In this document: positions 43,652 through 52,221 of the stretch, piece after piece
Position numbering within the stretch: position 1 is the first letter of the stretch
Layout of the letters: the number at the start of each line of letters is the position of its first letter
Assembly: GCA_903887275.1 (NCBI GenBank)
Contig: CAISPD010000232.1
Span: 1-63,938, forward strand
Length of the DNA stretch: 63,938 nucleotides
Direction of reading: 5' to 3'
From: an uncultured Mucilaginibacter sp.
Lineage (GTDB): Bacteria > Bacteroidota > Bacteroidia > Sphingobacteriales > Sphingobacteriaceae
Translations under genes and position numbers: made by a program
The notes under the pieces: model-generated
What the model was told of the DNA's origin: nothing
The model's input: only the letters and a program-made list of their open reading frames with translations
Databases searched by the model: none

Positions 43652-44998
43652 ATGCAAAAAGGCAAACTACTGATCATTGACGACGAGGAACGACTGCGTA
43701 ACCTTATGGCACGCATATTACAGCTGGAAGGTTACGAGGTAAGTACTGCCTCAACTGGTCGTGAAGGTTTAAAAAAATTGCAGCAGGATCCTGTTAATGT
43801 GGTTTTAAGCGATGTAAAGTTACCTGATATCAATGGTATAGAGTTAACCGAACAGATCAAAAAGAGCTGGCCCGCAACCGAAGTGATCGTATTAACTGCT
43901 TTCGGTACCATCAACGATGGGGTAAGAGCCATAAAACTGGGTGCATTTGACTATATCACCAAAGGCGACGATAATGAACGGATAATACCCCTGGTAAGTA
44001 AGGCGATGGATAAGGCCCAATTGCAGGAAAGGGTAATGGAACTGGAGAGTAAACTGAATGATAAATTCGGTTTTGAACGGATCATTGGTCGTTCGCCAGC
44101 AATTACAGAAGCCATCAGGTTGGCGCAAAAAGTGGCCCAGACCGAAACTACTGTATTGCTGCTTGGCGAAACAGGTACCGGAAAAGAAGTTTTTGCGGAA
44201 GCCATCCACCAGGCCAGCAGCCGGAAGGGCAAGCCTTTTGTAGCGGTTAATTGCAGCGCTTTTACTAAAGAATTGCTGGAGAGTGAGCTTTTTGGCCATA
44301 AAACGGGTTCGTTTACAGGGGCAACAAAAGATAAAAAAGGTCTTTTTGAGGAAGCCAACGGTGGAACCATATTCCTCGATGAAATGGGGGAGCTCGACCT
44401 GGAGCTGCAGGCCAAATTGCTGCGCGTGCTCGAATCCCAACAGTTTCTGAAGGTTGGCGATACTAAGCCGACACAAGTTAACGTTCGCATCCTTGCCGCT
44501 ACAAACCGCGACTTGCAGGCCGAGATAGAAACCAGCCAGTTCAGAGCCGACCTGTATTACCGTTTATCTGTCTTCCAGATCACCCTGCCTGCATTGCGCG
44601 AAAGAACTAAAGATATTCCCCTGCTGGCGGAATATTTCATGCAGTACTTTGCATCCAAAATCAAAAAAAATGTGTCCCGCATATCGGCTACTTTCCTTGA
44701 AAAGATAGAGGCATATCGCTGGCCGGGTAATATCAGGGAACTCAAAAATATCATCGAAAGAGCGGTTATCCTAAGTGATGGTCCTGAGTTGGACGAAACC
44801 CTGCTCCCCTATGAGATCCAGCAAGCCAGCTATCGTACAGATACCAGCCTTTCGGCTTTTGACCTGTCGGCGGTAGAAAAGCTGCATATCCAACGCGTGT
44901 TGAACCATACCCACGGTAACCGCGCTGAAGCTGCCAGGCTTTTGAATATCGGTATAGCTACTTTGTATCGCAAACTTAAGGAATACGGGCTGGAGTAA
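43652..44998 (+). CDS. NtrC-like sigma-54-dependent response regulator
   Basis: A 448-residue regulator starting MQKGKLLIID (ATG at 43652). Receiver domain 1-120 with phospho-acceptor Asp54 (Leu-Ser-Asp-Val-Lys). AAA+ domain ~150-380 with Walker A Gly-Glu-Thr-Gly-Thr-Gly-Lys-Glu, the sigma-54 contact loop reading Gly-Ser-Phe-Thr-Gly-Ala (Ser in place of the usual Ala), and Walker B Ile-Phe-Leu-Asp-Glu-Met. The Fis-type helix-turn-helix is at the end (Asn-Arg-Ala-Glu-Ala-Ala-Arg-Leu-Leu-Asn-Ile). No kinase is adjacent; the nearest orphan kinase is the one in the kdp locus, 8 kb downstream. It is the only candidate for a KdpE substitute in the window. Confidence 0.93.
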   Translation: MQKGKLLIIDDEERLRNLMARILQLEGYEVSTASTGREGLKKLQQDPVNVVLSDVKLPDINGIELTEQIKKSWPATEVIVLTAFGTINDGVRAIKLGAFDYITKGDDNERIIPLVSKAMDKAQLQERVMELESKLNDKFGFERIIGRSPAITEAIRLAQKVAQTETTVLLLGETGTGKEVFAEAIHQASSRKGKPFVAVNCSAFTKELLESELFGHKTGSFTGATKDKKGLFEEANGGTIFLDEMGELDLELQAKLLRVLESQQFLKVGDTKPTQVNVRILAATNRDLQAEIETSQFRADLYYRLSVFQITLPALRERTKDIPLLAEYFMQYFASKIKKNVSRISATFLEKIEAYRWPGNIRELKNIIERAVILSDGPELDETLLPYEIQQASYRTDTSLSAFDLSAVEKLHIQRVLNHTHGNRAEAARLLNIGIATLYRKLKEYGLE

Positions 44999-45000
44999 GT

Positions 45001-45325
45001 GCGAAGTGCGGAATGCCAATTGCGGAATGTAAGATTTTTTCTTTTTCAAGTAAATCCTCTAATCTGTTTAATCCTGGTTCAGACAAATGCGGAATGCGGA
45101 ATGCCAATTTCGGAATGAAAGATTTTCTATTTTCTTCAAGTAAATCCGTTAATCTGCTAAATCAAGGTTCAGACAAATGCGGAATGCGGAATGCCAATTT
45201 CGGAATGTAAGATTTTCTATTTTCTTCAAGTAAATCCGTTAATCTGCTAAATCACGGTTCAGACAATTGCGGAATTTTCTTTTTTCATGCAAATCCTTTA
45301 ATCCGTTTAATCATGGTTCAGACAA
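45001..45325. repeat. Four-copy tandem repeat, ~90-bp period
   Basis: Four units end with GGTTCAGACAA at 45086, 45176, 45266 and 45325. The middle two are 90 bp and nearly identical; the first is 86 bp and more diverged; the last is 59 bp, missing the GCGGAATGCC part. Each unit contains CAAGTAAATCC, TTAATCTGCTAAATC, then GGTTCAGACAA. The block starts two bases after the response-regulator stop and ends 36 bp before the Gfo/Idh gene. It codes for nothing convincing. Confidence 0.9.
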
Positions 45326-45361
45326 TTATTTTTACATTTAGCTCAACCAATTATTTAGATC

Positions 45362-46693
45362 ATGAATTCACGCAGAGATTTTTTGCAAAAATCGGCTATG
45401 CTCACTGGCGGAGCCATGTTAGCTTCGGCACTGAACACCCGGGGATTTGCAATGTTTAAAAACCGCATCGCACCATCAGACCAGGTAAATATAGGCGCTA
45501 TTGGTATCAATGGTATGGGCTGGTCGGATACGATGGCAGCTTTGAAGGTGCCCGGAGTTAACCTGGTGGCTATTTGCGACGTGGATAAAAACGTACTTGC
45601 TGCCAGGATGAAAGACCTGGCCAAAATGAACTATGATACTTCCAAAGTTCGGCAGTTTGACGATTACAAAGCTTTGCTTGATCAAAAAGATATTGATGCC
45701 GTGATCATCGGCACGCCCGATCACTGGCACGCATTGATCATGATCCATGCCTGCGAAGCCGGAAAAGATGTTTACGTGGAGAAACCTGTAGGTAACTCCA
45801 TTGGTGAATGTGTTGAAATGGTAGCAGCACAGCAGCGCTACAACCGGGTGGTACAAGCAGGGCAGTGGCAACGCAGCCAGCAGCATTTTCGCGATGCGGT
45901 TGATTTCGTGCAAAGCGGTCAGCTGGGTAATATCCGCACGGTAAAAGTATGGTGCTACCAGGGCTGGATGAAACCCGGACCTGTAGTGCCCGACAGCGCC
46001 CCTCCTGCAGGTGTAAATTATGCAGGTTGGTTGGGCCCGGCTAAAACGGTGCCTTTCAACTCGAGCCGTTTTCATTTTAACTTCAGGTGGTTTTGGGATT
46101 ATGCCGGCGGATTAATGACCGACTGGGGAGTGCACTTACTGGACTATGGCCTGCTGGGAATGAAATCGCCGGTGCCAAAAACAATATCGGCACTGGGCGG
46201 TCGCTTTGCTTATCCCGATCTGTATGAAGAAACCCCGGATACCTTAACTACGATCTACGAATTTGATGGCTTTAACATGGTTTGGGATTCGGCGATGGGT
46301 ATTGATAATGGCTCTTATAACCGCGACCACGGGATAGCATATATTGGTAACAATGGTACTTTGATCCTTAGCCGCGGAGGCTGGGAAGTTATTGAGGAAG
46401 GCGGGTCAAAAAATAAAGTGAGTAAGCCTTTCGTAAAGCCCTCAGACAACGGCCTCGATCAGCATTGGGTGAATTTTATTGATGTGGTCAAATCCCGTAA
46501 AACGGAGGACCTGCGTTGCTCAATTCAGGCTGCGGCACACGTAGCTACCGTTGCTCAAATGGGCAATATCTCTTATCGTAGCGGCAAAAAACTGGAGTGG
46601 AACGAAACTGCTCATGCTTTCACCGACCATGCGATCAATAAACAGTATTTAACTAAAGAATATCATAATGGTTTTAAGTTGCCAAAGGTGTAA
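45362..46693 (+). CDS. Tat-exported Gfo/Idh/MocA family oxidoreductase
   Basis: A 443-residue NAD(P)-dependent sugar-type oxidoreductase. The N-terminus Ser-Arg-Arg-Asp-Phe-Leu-Gln-Lys is a twin-arginine signal, so the folded, cofactor-loaded protein goes to the periplasm. The Rossmann domain follows (Asn-Ile-Gly-Ala-Ile-Gly-Ile-Asn-Gly), then Gly-Thr-Pro-Asp-His-Trp-His and the catalytic-lysine motif Tyr-Val-Glu-Lys-Pro-Val-Gly. The C-terminal domain has Asp-Trp-Gly-Val-His-Leu-Leu-Asp. Members with Tat signals often keep a tight NAD and act on glycosides or 3-keto sugars. Substrate unknown. Confidence 0.92.
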   Translation: MNSRRDFLQKSAMLTGGAMLASALNTRGFAMFKNRIAPSDQVNIGAIGINGMGWSDTMAALKVPGVNLVAICDVDKNVLAARMKDLAKMNYDTSKVRQFDDYKALLDQKDIDAVIIGTPDHWHALIMIHACEAGKDVYVEKPVGNSIGECVEMVAAQQRYNRVVQAGQWQRSQQHFRDAVDFVQSGQLGNIRTVKVWCYQGWMKPGPVVPDSAPPAGVNYAGWLGPAKTVPFNSSRFHFNFRWFWDYAGGLMTDWGVHLLDYGLLGMKSPVPKTISALGGRFAYPDLYEETPDTLTTIYEFDGFNMVWDSAMGIDNGSYNRDHGIAYIGNNGTLILSRGGWEVIEEGGSKNKVSKPFVKPSDNGLDQHWVNFIDVVKSRKTEDLRCSIQAAAHVATVAQMGNISYRSGKKLEWNETAHAFTDHAINKQYLTKEYHNGFKLPKV

Positions 46694-46836
46694 ATGATAC
46701 ACTAAGTACTTTTTCTGTTTTTGCAATAATGTTAATATCGGCCTCAAATTTTTGAGGATTTTTATTGCTATTCAATTTTATCGCCTAAAAAATTATAATT
46801 TTTCAAAAACCTCATACGAGCAATATACGTATTACC

Positions 46837-46934
46837 TACATTTGGCTTACTAATTGGTTACACTAACCAATTATAAACCATAGAAGTAACAGATAGATGC
46901 GTTTTTAGGTACAGGGTTTGTAATCCCTTTACCG
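46837..46934 (+). promoter_or_regulatory. Promoter and hairpin-rich leader of the 62-residue ORF
   Basis: TACATTTG (46837-46844) is an exact TAnnTTTG -7 box. About 7 bp on, TAATTGGTTA-CAC-TAACCAATTA (46851-46873) is a perfect 10-bp inverted repeat that would sit at the very 5' end of the transcript. A second hairpin, GGTACAGGG/CCCTTTACC with one mismatch (46910-46934), lies just before the ATG at 46950. The ~100-nt leader is thus mostly structured. Confidence 0.5.
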
Positions 46935-46949
46935 GTTTAATTTAAAGAT

Positions 46950-47138
46950 ATGCTTACGACAGTTTTAGAAGTATTAGCGTTGGTGGCCATTATGATTGTG
47001 CCTTTGGCCGGCCCGAAGAAAAAGAAAAAAGGTACCTTAAAGGTAGATAGCGACGTAAGTCGTGCACAATACGCCGTAGATGAAGAAGGTTGCCTGGTAG
47101 AGATACGCGGTAATGAGCTTAGTAAACATGTGAACTAA
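46950..47138 (+). CDS. Small single-helix membrane protein
   Basis: A 62-residue protein with an N-terminal membrane helix (Leu-Glu-Val-Leu-Ala-Leu-Val-Ala-Ile-Met-Ile-Val-Pro-Leu), then five consecutive Lys (residues 23-27) and a soluble 35-residue tail (Ala-Gln-Tyr-Ala-Val-Asp-Glu-Glu-Gly-Cys-Leu-Val-Glu). The Lys cluster places the tail in the cytosol. A promoter and a strong terminator frame it as a single-gene transcript. Family not recognised. Confidence 0.7.
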   Translation: MLTTVLEVLALVAIMIVPLAGPKKKKKGTLKVDSDVSRAQYAVDEEGCLVEIRGNELSKHVN

Positions 47139-47168
47139 GGTTTTCATCAATAATTTAACTGAATACTC

Positions 47169-47199
47169 AAGCCCTCTTTTATTTTAAAGAGGGCTTTTT
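47169..47199 (+). terminator. Intrinsic terminator
   Basis: AAGCCCTCTTT (47169-47179) and AAAGAGGGCTT (47186-47196) form an 11-bp stem followed by a T run, 30 bp after the stop of the 62-residue ORF. It separates that gene from the kdp leader. Confidence 0.9.
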
Positions 47200-47237
47200 C
47201 TATTTAATACCCATCCCCGTTCCACCTCTTCGATCAG

Positions 47238-47271
47238 CTATCAAAATGATAAAAAGCTATCATTTTGATAG
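47238..47271. promoter_or_regulatory. Perfect 14-bp inverted repeat, candidate activator site for kdp
   Basis: CTATCAAAATGATA and its exact complement are separated by 6 bp (AAAAGC). The word AGCTATCA occurs at 47236 and 47255 and a third time at 47324, outside the repeat. It lies 154 bp upstream of the first kdp microprotein ORF, a position typical of enhancer-binding proteins such as NtrC-like regulators. No T tract, so it is not a terminator. Confidence 0.5.
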
Positions 47272-47330
47272 TGCTGTTCTGTTCGCCAACTCCGGGCGAA
47301 AAAATTAAATAACCGATTTTCTAAGCTATC

Positions 47331-47405
47331 AGGCACTATTTCCGCCGCGAGATCGCAAGGGGCATCATTTTGGTAATACTCGGGTCGGCCGGGCTTGTTA
47401 TGGCA
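47331..47405 (+). promoter_or_regulatory. Two candidate sigma-54 (-24/-12) promoters for kdp
   Basis: Candidate 1: GGCAC at 47332-47336 and GC at 47344-47345 keep the required GG-N10-GC spacing, with a good -24 half (AGGCAC against TGGCAC) but a poor -12 half (CCGC against TTGC). Candidate 2: GG at 47391-47392 and GC at 47403-47404, same spacing, weaker -24. No TAnnTTTG box was seen between 47271 and 47425. Both are tentative. Confidence 0.25.
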
Positions 47406-47424
47406 ATAATTAAATGGCGGGCAG

Positions 47425-47544
47425 ATGAAAAGACAAATTGTAAAAAGCAGGTTTAAAGAAATAATGCTGATTGTTTTGTTCTGGTTACTGGCACTTTCAA
47501 TGGCTTTATTGGTCTGGCTAAAAATTAAACTTTTTCTACACTAA
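47425..47544 (+). CDS. 39-residue single-helix membrane microprotein in the kdp leader
   Basis: ATG at 47425, TAA at 47542. A basic N-terminus (Lys-Arg-Gln-Ile-Val-Lys-Ser-Arg-Phe-Lys) is followed by one strongly hydrophobic helix (residues 14-32) and a short basic tail. Positive-inside rules place the N-terminus in the cytosol. It is unrelated to KdpF by sequence. It lies 36 bp before the next microprotein on the same strand and may be a leader, a regulatory peptide or an extra subunit. Confidence 0.5.
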   Translation: MKRQIVKSRFKEIMLIVLFWLLALSMALLVWLKIKLFLH

Positions 47545-47580
47545 ACTATATGATCCAATTCACTAAAAAAAATTGAAACG

Positions 47581-47664
47581 ATGTTAACCATTTATCTCTT
47601 TGCAGCCCTCATCGTATTGTGCTTGCTGTCTTTCAAATCAATCGACTGGTTCGAAAAAATTTAA
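47581..47664 (+). CDS. 27-residue membrane microprotein, KdpF-like in build
   Basis: ATG at 47581, TAA at 47662. One hydrophobic helix (Tyr-Leu-Phe-Ala-Ala-Leu-Ile-Val-Leu-Cys-Leu-Leu) and a short polar end (Asp-Trp-Phe-Glu-Lys-Ile). Size, topology and an aromatic/charged end resemble KdpF, whose gene starts only 4 bp later. It could be a diverged duplicate of KdpF or a separate small subunit. Confidence 0.55.
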   Translation: MLTIYLFAALIVLCLLSFKSIDWFEKI

Positions 47665-47668
47665 AAAC

Positions 47669-47749
47669 ATGATCACATTATTATTCATCACATCAATAGC
47701 AGTTTTCATCTACATGGTATATGTACTGCTGAAACCCGAAAAATTTTAA
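47669..47749 (+). CDS. kdpF: Potassium-transporting ATPase small subunit KdpF
   Basis: A 26-residue hydrophobic peptide with a single helix and the end Tyr-Val-Leu-Leu-Lys-Pro-Glu-Lys-Phe, which is the typical KdpF C-terminus. It lies 9 bp before kdpA. KdpF stabilises the KdpABC complex in the inner membrane. Its call rests on position, size and the C-terminal pattern. Confidence 0.85.
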   Translation: MITLLFITSIAVFIYMVYVLLKPEKF

Positions 47750-47758
47750 CCTGATATC

Positions 47759-49480
47759 ATGAACACAGAACTTATCGGAATAATTGTAACCTTCGGCATA
47801 ACGCTCATCATTGCAATAGCATTAGGGCGCTATATGGCAAAAATGTATGCCGGCGAAAAGGTTTGGACCGACTTTATGAAGCCGGTTGAAAAATTGCTGT
47901 TCAGGTTAGGCGGCATCAACCCCAGCGAGCATATGAACTGGAAACAGTTTCTGAAAGCCATGATGACCATCAATATCCTTTGGCTGGTCTATGGCTTCTT
48001 TCTTTTAATTTATCAGGACAAGCTGCCGCTCAATCCGGATGGAAATCCGGGCATGACTGCCGACCTTTCTTTTAACACCATCATCAGTTTCGTAGCTAAC
48101 TGTAATCTGCAGGATTATTCGGGTGAAACAGGGGCAAGCTATTTTGCCCAGCACTTTATATTCATGTTTCTGCATTTTACCAGTGCAGCTACCGGTATGG
48201 CTTGTGCTATTGCTGTATTCAAAGCCTTTCGCGATAAAACCACTACCGATCTCGGTAGTTTCTGGAACTATTTTGTAAAGTCGATAACCCGTGTATTACT
48301 GCCCATTTCAGTAGTGATCGCTTTGATCCTGACTTTTAACGGTACCCCAAGCAGTTATGCCGGCAAAGATAAATTCATCTCCCTGCAAGGTGATACGGTT
48401 ACACTATCGCGCGGTCCGGCTGCGCAGATGATCGCTATCAAACACCTGGGCACTAATGGAGGTGGCTGGTTCGGAGCCAACTCGGCACATCCGCTCGAAA
48501 ACCCGAATTACCTGACCAATGTTGTTGAGATCGTTTCTCAGTTCATTATTCCGGTTGGGATGGTGATCGCACTTGGTTTCTTTGTTCGTCGGAAAAAATT
48601 GGGCCTGATCATTTTTGGTGTAATGATGACCGGTGTATTGATGCTGATGATACCAACCATCATAGGCGAAGTTGGAGGAAATCCCGAAATAGCCAAAATG
48701 GGTATTAGCCAGACCACCGGTTCGATGGAAGGTAAGGAATTGCGATTTGGTCCGGCAGCAACAGCCTATTGGAGCACATTGACAACGGTTACCTCAACAG
48801 GATCAGTGAACGGGATGCATGACAGTATGATGCCATTAAGTGGCTGCTGGGAATTGCTTGCCATGATGATCAATGGTTTCTTCGGCGGTGATGGCGTAGG
48901 TTTCCTTAACTATTATATTTATTTAATTATCGCAGTGTTCATCTCAGGCCTCATGGTTGGCCGTACGCCCGAGTTTATGGGGCATAAGGTTGAGGCCCGC
49001 GAGGTGAAAATAGCAGCTTTTATCACGCTTTTAAGTCCATTTCTGATCAAGGCAGGGACTGCACTGGCCTGCTATATCTTCTACACTTATCCGAATGCCG
49101 ATTGGGCAGTTAAACCTTCGGCATGGCTAAACAATCCGGGTTTTCACGGATTTTCAGAAATGCTGTACCAATTCACCTCATCCAACGCCAACAATGGCTC
49201 AGGCTTTGAAGGATTGGCAGACAACAATATTTTCTGGAACGTAAGTGCTGGTATAGTGATCTTTTTAGGCAGATTTCTGCCCATAATAGGCCCTATTGCT
49301 ATATCAGGTCTACTGGCTCAAAAGAAATTTATACCTGAATCGGCAGGTACATTAAGAACCGATACGGTAACTTTTGGTGTGATGACCTTTGCGGTTATCC
49401 TGATCCTGAATGCGCTATCGTATTTCCCTGCACTGGCATTGGGCCCGCTGGCAGAATATTTTTCAATGCTTAAGCACTAA
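47759..49480 (+). CDS. kdpA: Potassium-transporting ATPase subunit A
   Basis: A 573-residue channel-like subunit that selects and carries K+ in the high-affinity Kdp pump. About ten membrane helices; the pore loops with Gly-rich filter sequences are visible ([37 protein letters not shown]). Full length. First large gene of kdpFABC; kdpB starts 5 bp after its stop. Confidence 0.97.
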   Translation: MNTELIGIIVTFGITLIIAIALGRYMAKMYAGEKVWTDFMKPVEKLLFRLGGINPSEHMNWKQFLKAMMTINILWLVYGFFLLIYQDKLPLNPDGNPGMTADLSFNTIISFVANCNLQDYSGETGASYFAQHFIFMFLHFTSAATGMACAIAVFKAFRDKTTTDLGSFWNYFVKSITRVLLPISVVIALILTFNGTPSSYAGKDKFISLQGDTVTLSRGPAAQMIAIKHLGTNGGGWFGANSAHPLENPNYLTNVVEIVSQFIIPVGMVIALGFFVRRKKLGLIIFGVMMTGVLMLMIPTIIGEVGGNPEIAKMGISQTTGSMEGKELRFGPAATAYWSTLTTVTSTGSVNGMHDSMMPLSGCWELLAMMINGFFGGDGVGFLNYYIYLIIAVFISGLMVGRTPEFMGHKVEAREVKIAAFITLLSPFLIKAGTALACYIFYTYPNADWAVKPSAWLNNPGFHGFSEMLYQFTSSNANNGSGFEGLADNNIFWNVSAGIVIFLGRFLPIIGPIAISGLLAQKKFIPESAGTLRTDTVTFGVMTFAVILILNALSYFPALALGPLAEYFSMLKH

Positions 49481-49485
49481 TAACC

Positions 49486-51513
49486 ATGAAGAATCAATCC
49501 AATAAATTATTTGAACCTGCCCTTGTAAGGACAGCACTCAAACAATCATTCATAAAACTCGATCCCCGTGTTATGATCCATAACCCGGTGATGTTTACCG
49601 TCGAGATCGGGACCGTAATCATGCTGATCGTTAGCGTTTATGCTTTCTCTCATATCGATCAGGGCTCATTCGGCTACAATTTCAGTATATTTATTATACT
49701 GCTGTTGACCGTTTTGTTCGCCAATTTTGCTGAGGCTATAGCCGAAGCTCGCGGCAAGGCACAAGCCGACAGTTTGCGCAAGACCCGCGAAGAAACACCT
49801 GCCAATGTATTGCTGGAGAACGGCACCATTATCAGCAAATCATCCAGTGATTTACGCAAAGGCGATGTTTTTGTATGCGTTACCGGCGATACGATTCCAA
49901 CCGATGGCGAGATAATTGAAGGTATAGCCACTATTGATGAATCGGCAATTACAGGCGAATCAGCCCCGGTGATACGGGAATCAGGTGGTGATAAATCCTC
50001 TGTTACGGGTGGCACAAAGGTGCTGTCTGACCAGATCAAAGTATTGGTAACAACACAGCCCGGCGAAAGCTTCCTGGATAAGATGATCGCTTTGGTTGAG
50101 GGGGCATCCCGCCAGAAAACACCAAACGAGATTGCACTGACGATATTGCTGGCTAGCTTCACACTCATTTTTATCATTGTTTGTGTTACACTGCAACCTT
50201 TTGCTACCTATGCCAATACACCGATTACCATTGCCGCTTTGATATCGCTTTTCGTGTGCCTTATCCCAACAACTATCGGGGGCTTGCTTTCAGCGATTGG
50301 TATAGCAGGCATGGACCGTGCCTTGCGTGCCAATGTCATCACTAAATCAGGTAAGGCGGTTGAGACCGCTGGGGATATCGATACACTTTTGCTGGACAAA
50401 ACTGGCACAATAACTATTGGTAATCGGAAAGCAACCCAATTTTGGCCTGCAAAAGGTGTTGAGCCGGATGCGCTGGTCATCGCTTGCGTTTTGGCTTCCC
50501 TGGCCGACGAGACACCTGAAGGCAAATCTATTGTCGACCTTGCATCTACCCAGATCAAATTACCTAATGCACCCGAGGGCGCTGAATTTGTGAAGTTTAC
50601 CGCCGAGACCCGTTCAAGCGGTATCAATACTAAAAATGGCGTCAGAATCCGTAAAGGCGCCTCAGACTCCATACGGAATATTGTAACCAAGGCAGGAAAT
50701 CCATACCCGGATGAAGTAGACGAAAGGGTTAAAAAGATAGCCTCTGATGGTGGTACTCCGCTGGTTGTATCCCAGAATGAACGTGTACTGGGAGTGATAG
50801 AATTGCAGGATATCATCAAACCCGGCATCTCTGAACGTTTTGAGCGTCTGCGCAAAATGGGTGTTAAAACCGTAATGGTTACCGGCGATAACCCGCTTAC
50901 AGCTAAATATATTGCCAATAAAGCAGGTGTCGACGATTTTATTGCCGAGGCTAAGCCTGAGGATAAAATGAATTATATCAAACTCGAGCAAAACAGTGGC
51001 AAACTGGTAGCCATGATGGGCGACGGCACCAACGATGCGCCCGCGCTGGCACAGGCCGACGTAGGTGTGGCTATGAATAGTGGTACCCAGGCTGCCAAAG
51101 AAGCGGGTAACATGGTCGATCTGGATAATGACCCAACCAAGTTGATCGAGATCGTGGAGATTGGTAAACAGTTGTTGATCACCCGTGGTACGCTGACCAC
51201 ATTTTCAATTGCTAATGATGTTGCTAAGTATTTCGCGATCGTACCGGCATTGTTCATTGCCTCTATTCCTGCATTGCAAAGCCTGAATATCATGCAATTG
51301 CATAGCCCGCAGTCGGCCATACTCTCAGCAGTTATCTTCAATGCTATTATTATACCAATGCTGATACCATTGGCGCTGAAGGGTGTAGAATACAAGCCGA
51401 TTGGCGCCAGCGCACTATTGCGCCGTAATTTACTGATCTATGGTTTTGGTGGTGTGATCGCACCGTTTATCGGCATCAAATTGATTGACCTTGTTGTTTC
51501 ACTTGTAGTATAA
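49486..51513 (+). CDS. kdpB: Potassium-transporting ATPase ATP-binding subunit B
   Basis: A 675-residue P-type ATPase (P1A class) that energises K+ uptake. The phosphorylated Asp304 lies in Leu-Asp-Lys-Thr-Gly-Thr-Ile-Thr, the actuator motif in Thr-Gly-Glu-Ser-Ala-Pro-Val, and the hinge in [11 protein letters not shown]. The nucleotide domain carries Lys-Gly-Ala. Full length, with about seven membrane helices. kdpC follows 6 bp after the stop. Confidence 0.97.
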   Translation: MKNQSNKLFEPALVRTALKQSFIKLDPRVMIHNPVMFTVEIGTVIMLIVSVYAFSHIDQGSFGYNFSIFIILLLTVLFANFAEAIAEARGKAQADSLRKTREETPANVLLENGTIISKSSSDLRKGDVFVCVTGDTIPTDGEIIEGIATIDESAITGESAPVIRESGGDKSSVTGGTKVLSDQIKVLVTTQPGESFLDKMIALVEGASRQKTPNEIALTILLASFTLIFIIVCVTLQPFATYANTPITIAALISLFVCLIPTTIGGLLSAIGIAGMDRALRANVITKSGKAVETAGDIDTLLLDKTGTITIGNRKATQFWPAKGVEPDALVIACVLASLADETPEGKSIVDLASTQIKLPNAPEGAEFVKFTAETRSSGINTKNGVRIRKGASDSIRNIVTKAGNPYPDEVDERVKKIASDGGTPLVVSQNERVLGVIELQDIIKPGISERFERLRKMGVKTVMVTGDNPLTAKYIANKAGVDDFIAEAKPEDKMNYIKLEQNSGKLVAMMGDGTNDAPALAQADVGVAMNSGTQAAKEAGNMVDLDNDPTKLIEIVEIGKQLLITRGTLTTFSIANDVAKYFAIVPALFIASIPALQSLNIMQLHSPQSAILSAVIFNAIIIPMLIPLALKGVEYKPIGASALLRRNLLIYGFGGVIAPFIGIKLIDLVVSLVV

Positions 51514-51519
51514 TTTATC

Positions 51520-52089
51520 ATGAAAAAATATTTAGTTCCATCCATAAGGCTCACGCTGGTACTTATAGTACTGCTGTGTGTCATTTATCCACTGTTTATT
51601 GCATTTACAGGCAAATTGGCAAAAGGCAAAGGCGATGGCGAAGCCATTATTGTTTATGGTAAAACCGTTGGTTACGCTCTTGTTGGGCAAAACTTTAGCA
51701 AGCCGCAGTATTTCTGGGGCCGCCCTTCAGCAGTGGCTTATAATGCAAACGGTTCGGGCGGTTCAAACAAAGGACCAACCAATCCCGACTATCTGAAAGA
51801 CGTTGAAAAACGCATCGATACCCTGTTAAAATATCACCCCTATTTAAAACGCAGCGACATACCGGCCGACCTGGTAACAGCATCGGGCAGCGGGCTGGAT
51901 CCGGATATATCGCCGGAGGCAGCTAAAATACAGGTAAAACGTGTGGCAGGTTTCCGCAAGCTCGACGAACAAAAGGTTGCCGACCTGGTTAACAGTCATG
52001 TTGAAGCGCCATTGTTAGGTTTTATGGGCCCCGCAAAGGTAAACGTATTGAAATTGAACGTAGCGCTTGACGAGCTGCAAAAGCACTAA
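51520..52089 (+). CDS. kdpC: Potassium-transporting ATPase subunit C
   Basis: A 189-residue accessory subunit with one N-terminal membrane helix (about 8-29) and a periplasmic domain. Family features: Gly-Gln-Asn-Phe, Phe-Trp-Gly-Arg-Pro-Ser-Ala, Ser-Gly-Gly-Ser-Asn, and Ala-Ser-Gly-Ser-Gly-Leu-Asp-Pro-Asp-Ile-Ser-Pro. It completes KdpFABC. A stem-loop separates it from the sensor genes. Confidence 0.97.
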   Translation: MKKYLVPSIRLTLVLIVLLCVIYPLFIAFTGKLAKGKGDGEAIIVYGKTVGYALVGQNFSKPQYFWGRPSAVAYNANGSGGSNKGPTNPDYLKDVEKRIDTLLKYHPYLKRSDIPADLVTASGSGLDPDISPEAAKIQVKRVAGFRKLDEQKVADLVNSHVEAPLLGFMGPAKVNVLKLNVALDELQKH

Positions 52090-52162
52090 ATAAGCGTGAA
52101 AGTGACGCGAAAGCGGCATGGGTATTTTGTTTAATTTAGTTTGATTAATGCCCGTTGCTTAA

Positions 52163-52186
52163 AAAGGGATGCTTGCATCCCTTTTA
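52163..52186 (+). terminator. Stem-loop between kdpC and the kdpD-type gene
   Basis: AAAAGGGATGC (52163-52173) and GCATCCCTTTT (52176-52186) form a near-continuous palindrome followed by TTTTAAT. With the central bases open as a CTTG loop it looks like an intrinsic terminator or attenuator. The KdpD-type gene starts 36 bp later. Confidence 0.75.
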
Positions 52187-52221
52187 ATAGTTTTATCATA
52201 GTTTAAACTGCCAGGCAGCAT

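Noticed and set aside
43951..44490. Long minus-strand frame inside the response regulator gene
   Set aside because: Antisense shadow of the AAA+ domain coding region.
45013..45210. 65-codon frame in the tandem repeat block
   Set aside because: The peptide repeats with the DNA period and has no independent support.
45001..45325. Possible CRISPR array
   Set aside because: The whole 90-bp unit is repeated, including what would be spacers, so it is a simple tandem duplication.
46694..46836. Possible small RNA gene after the Gfo/Idh gene
   Set aside because: Only one weak inverted pair (TTTTTGAGG/CCTCAAA-like) and no promoter box inside; nothing firm to report.
50208..50918. 236-codon minus-strand frame inside kdpB
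   Set aside because: Antisense shadow rich in Ser, Thr and Pro; kdpB is intact.
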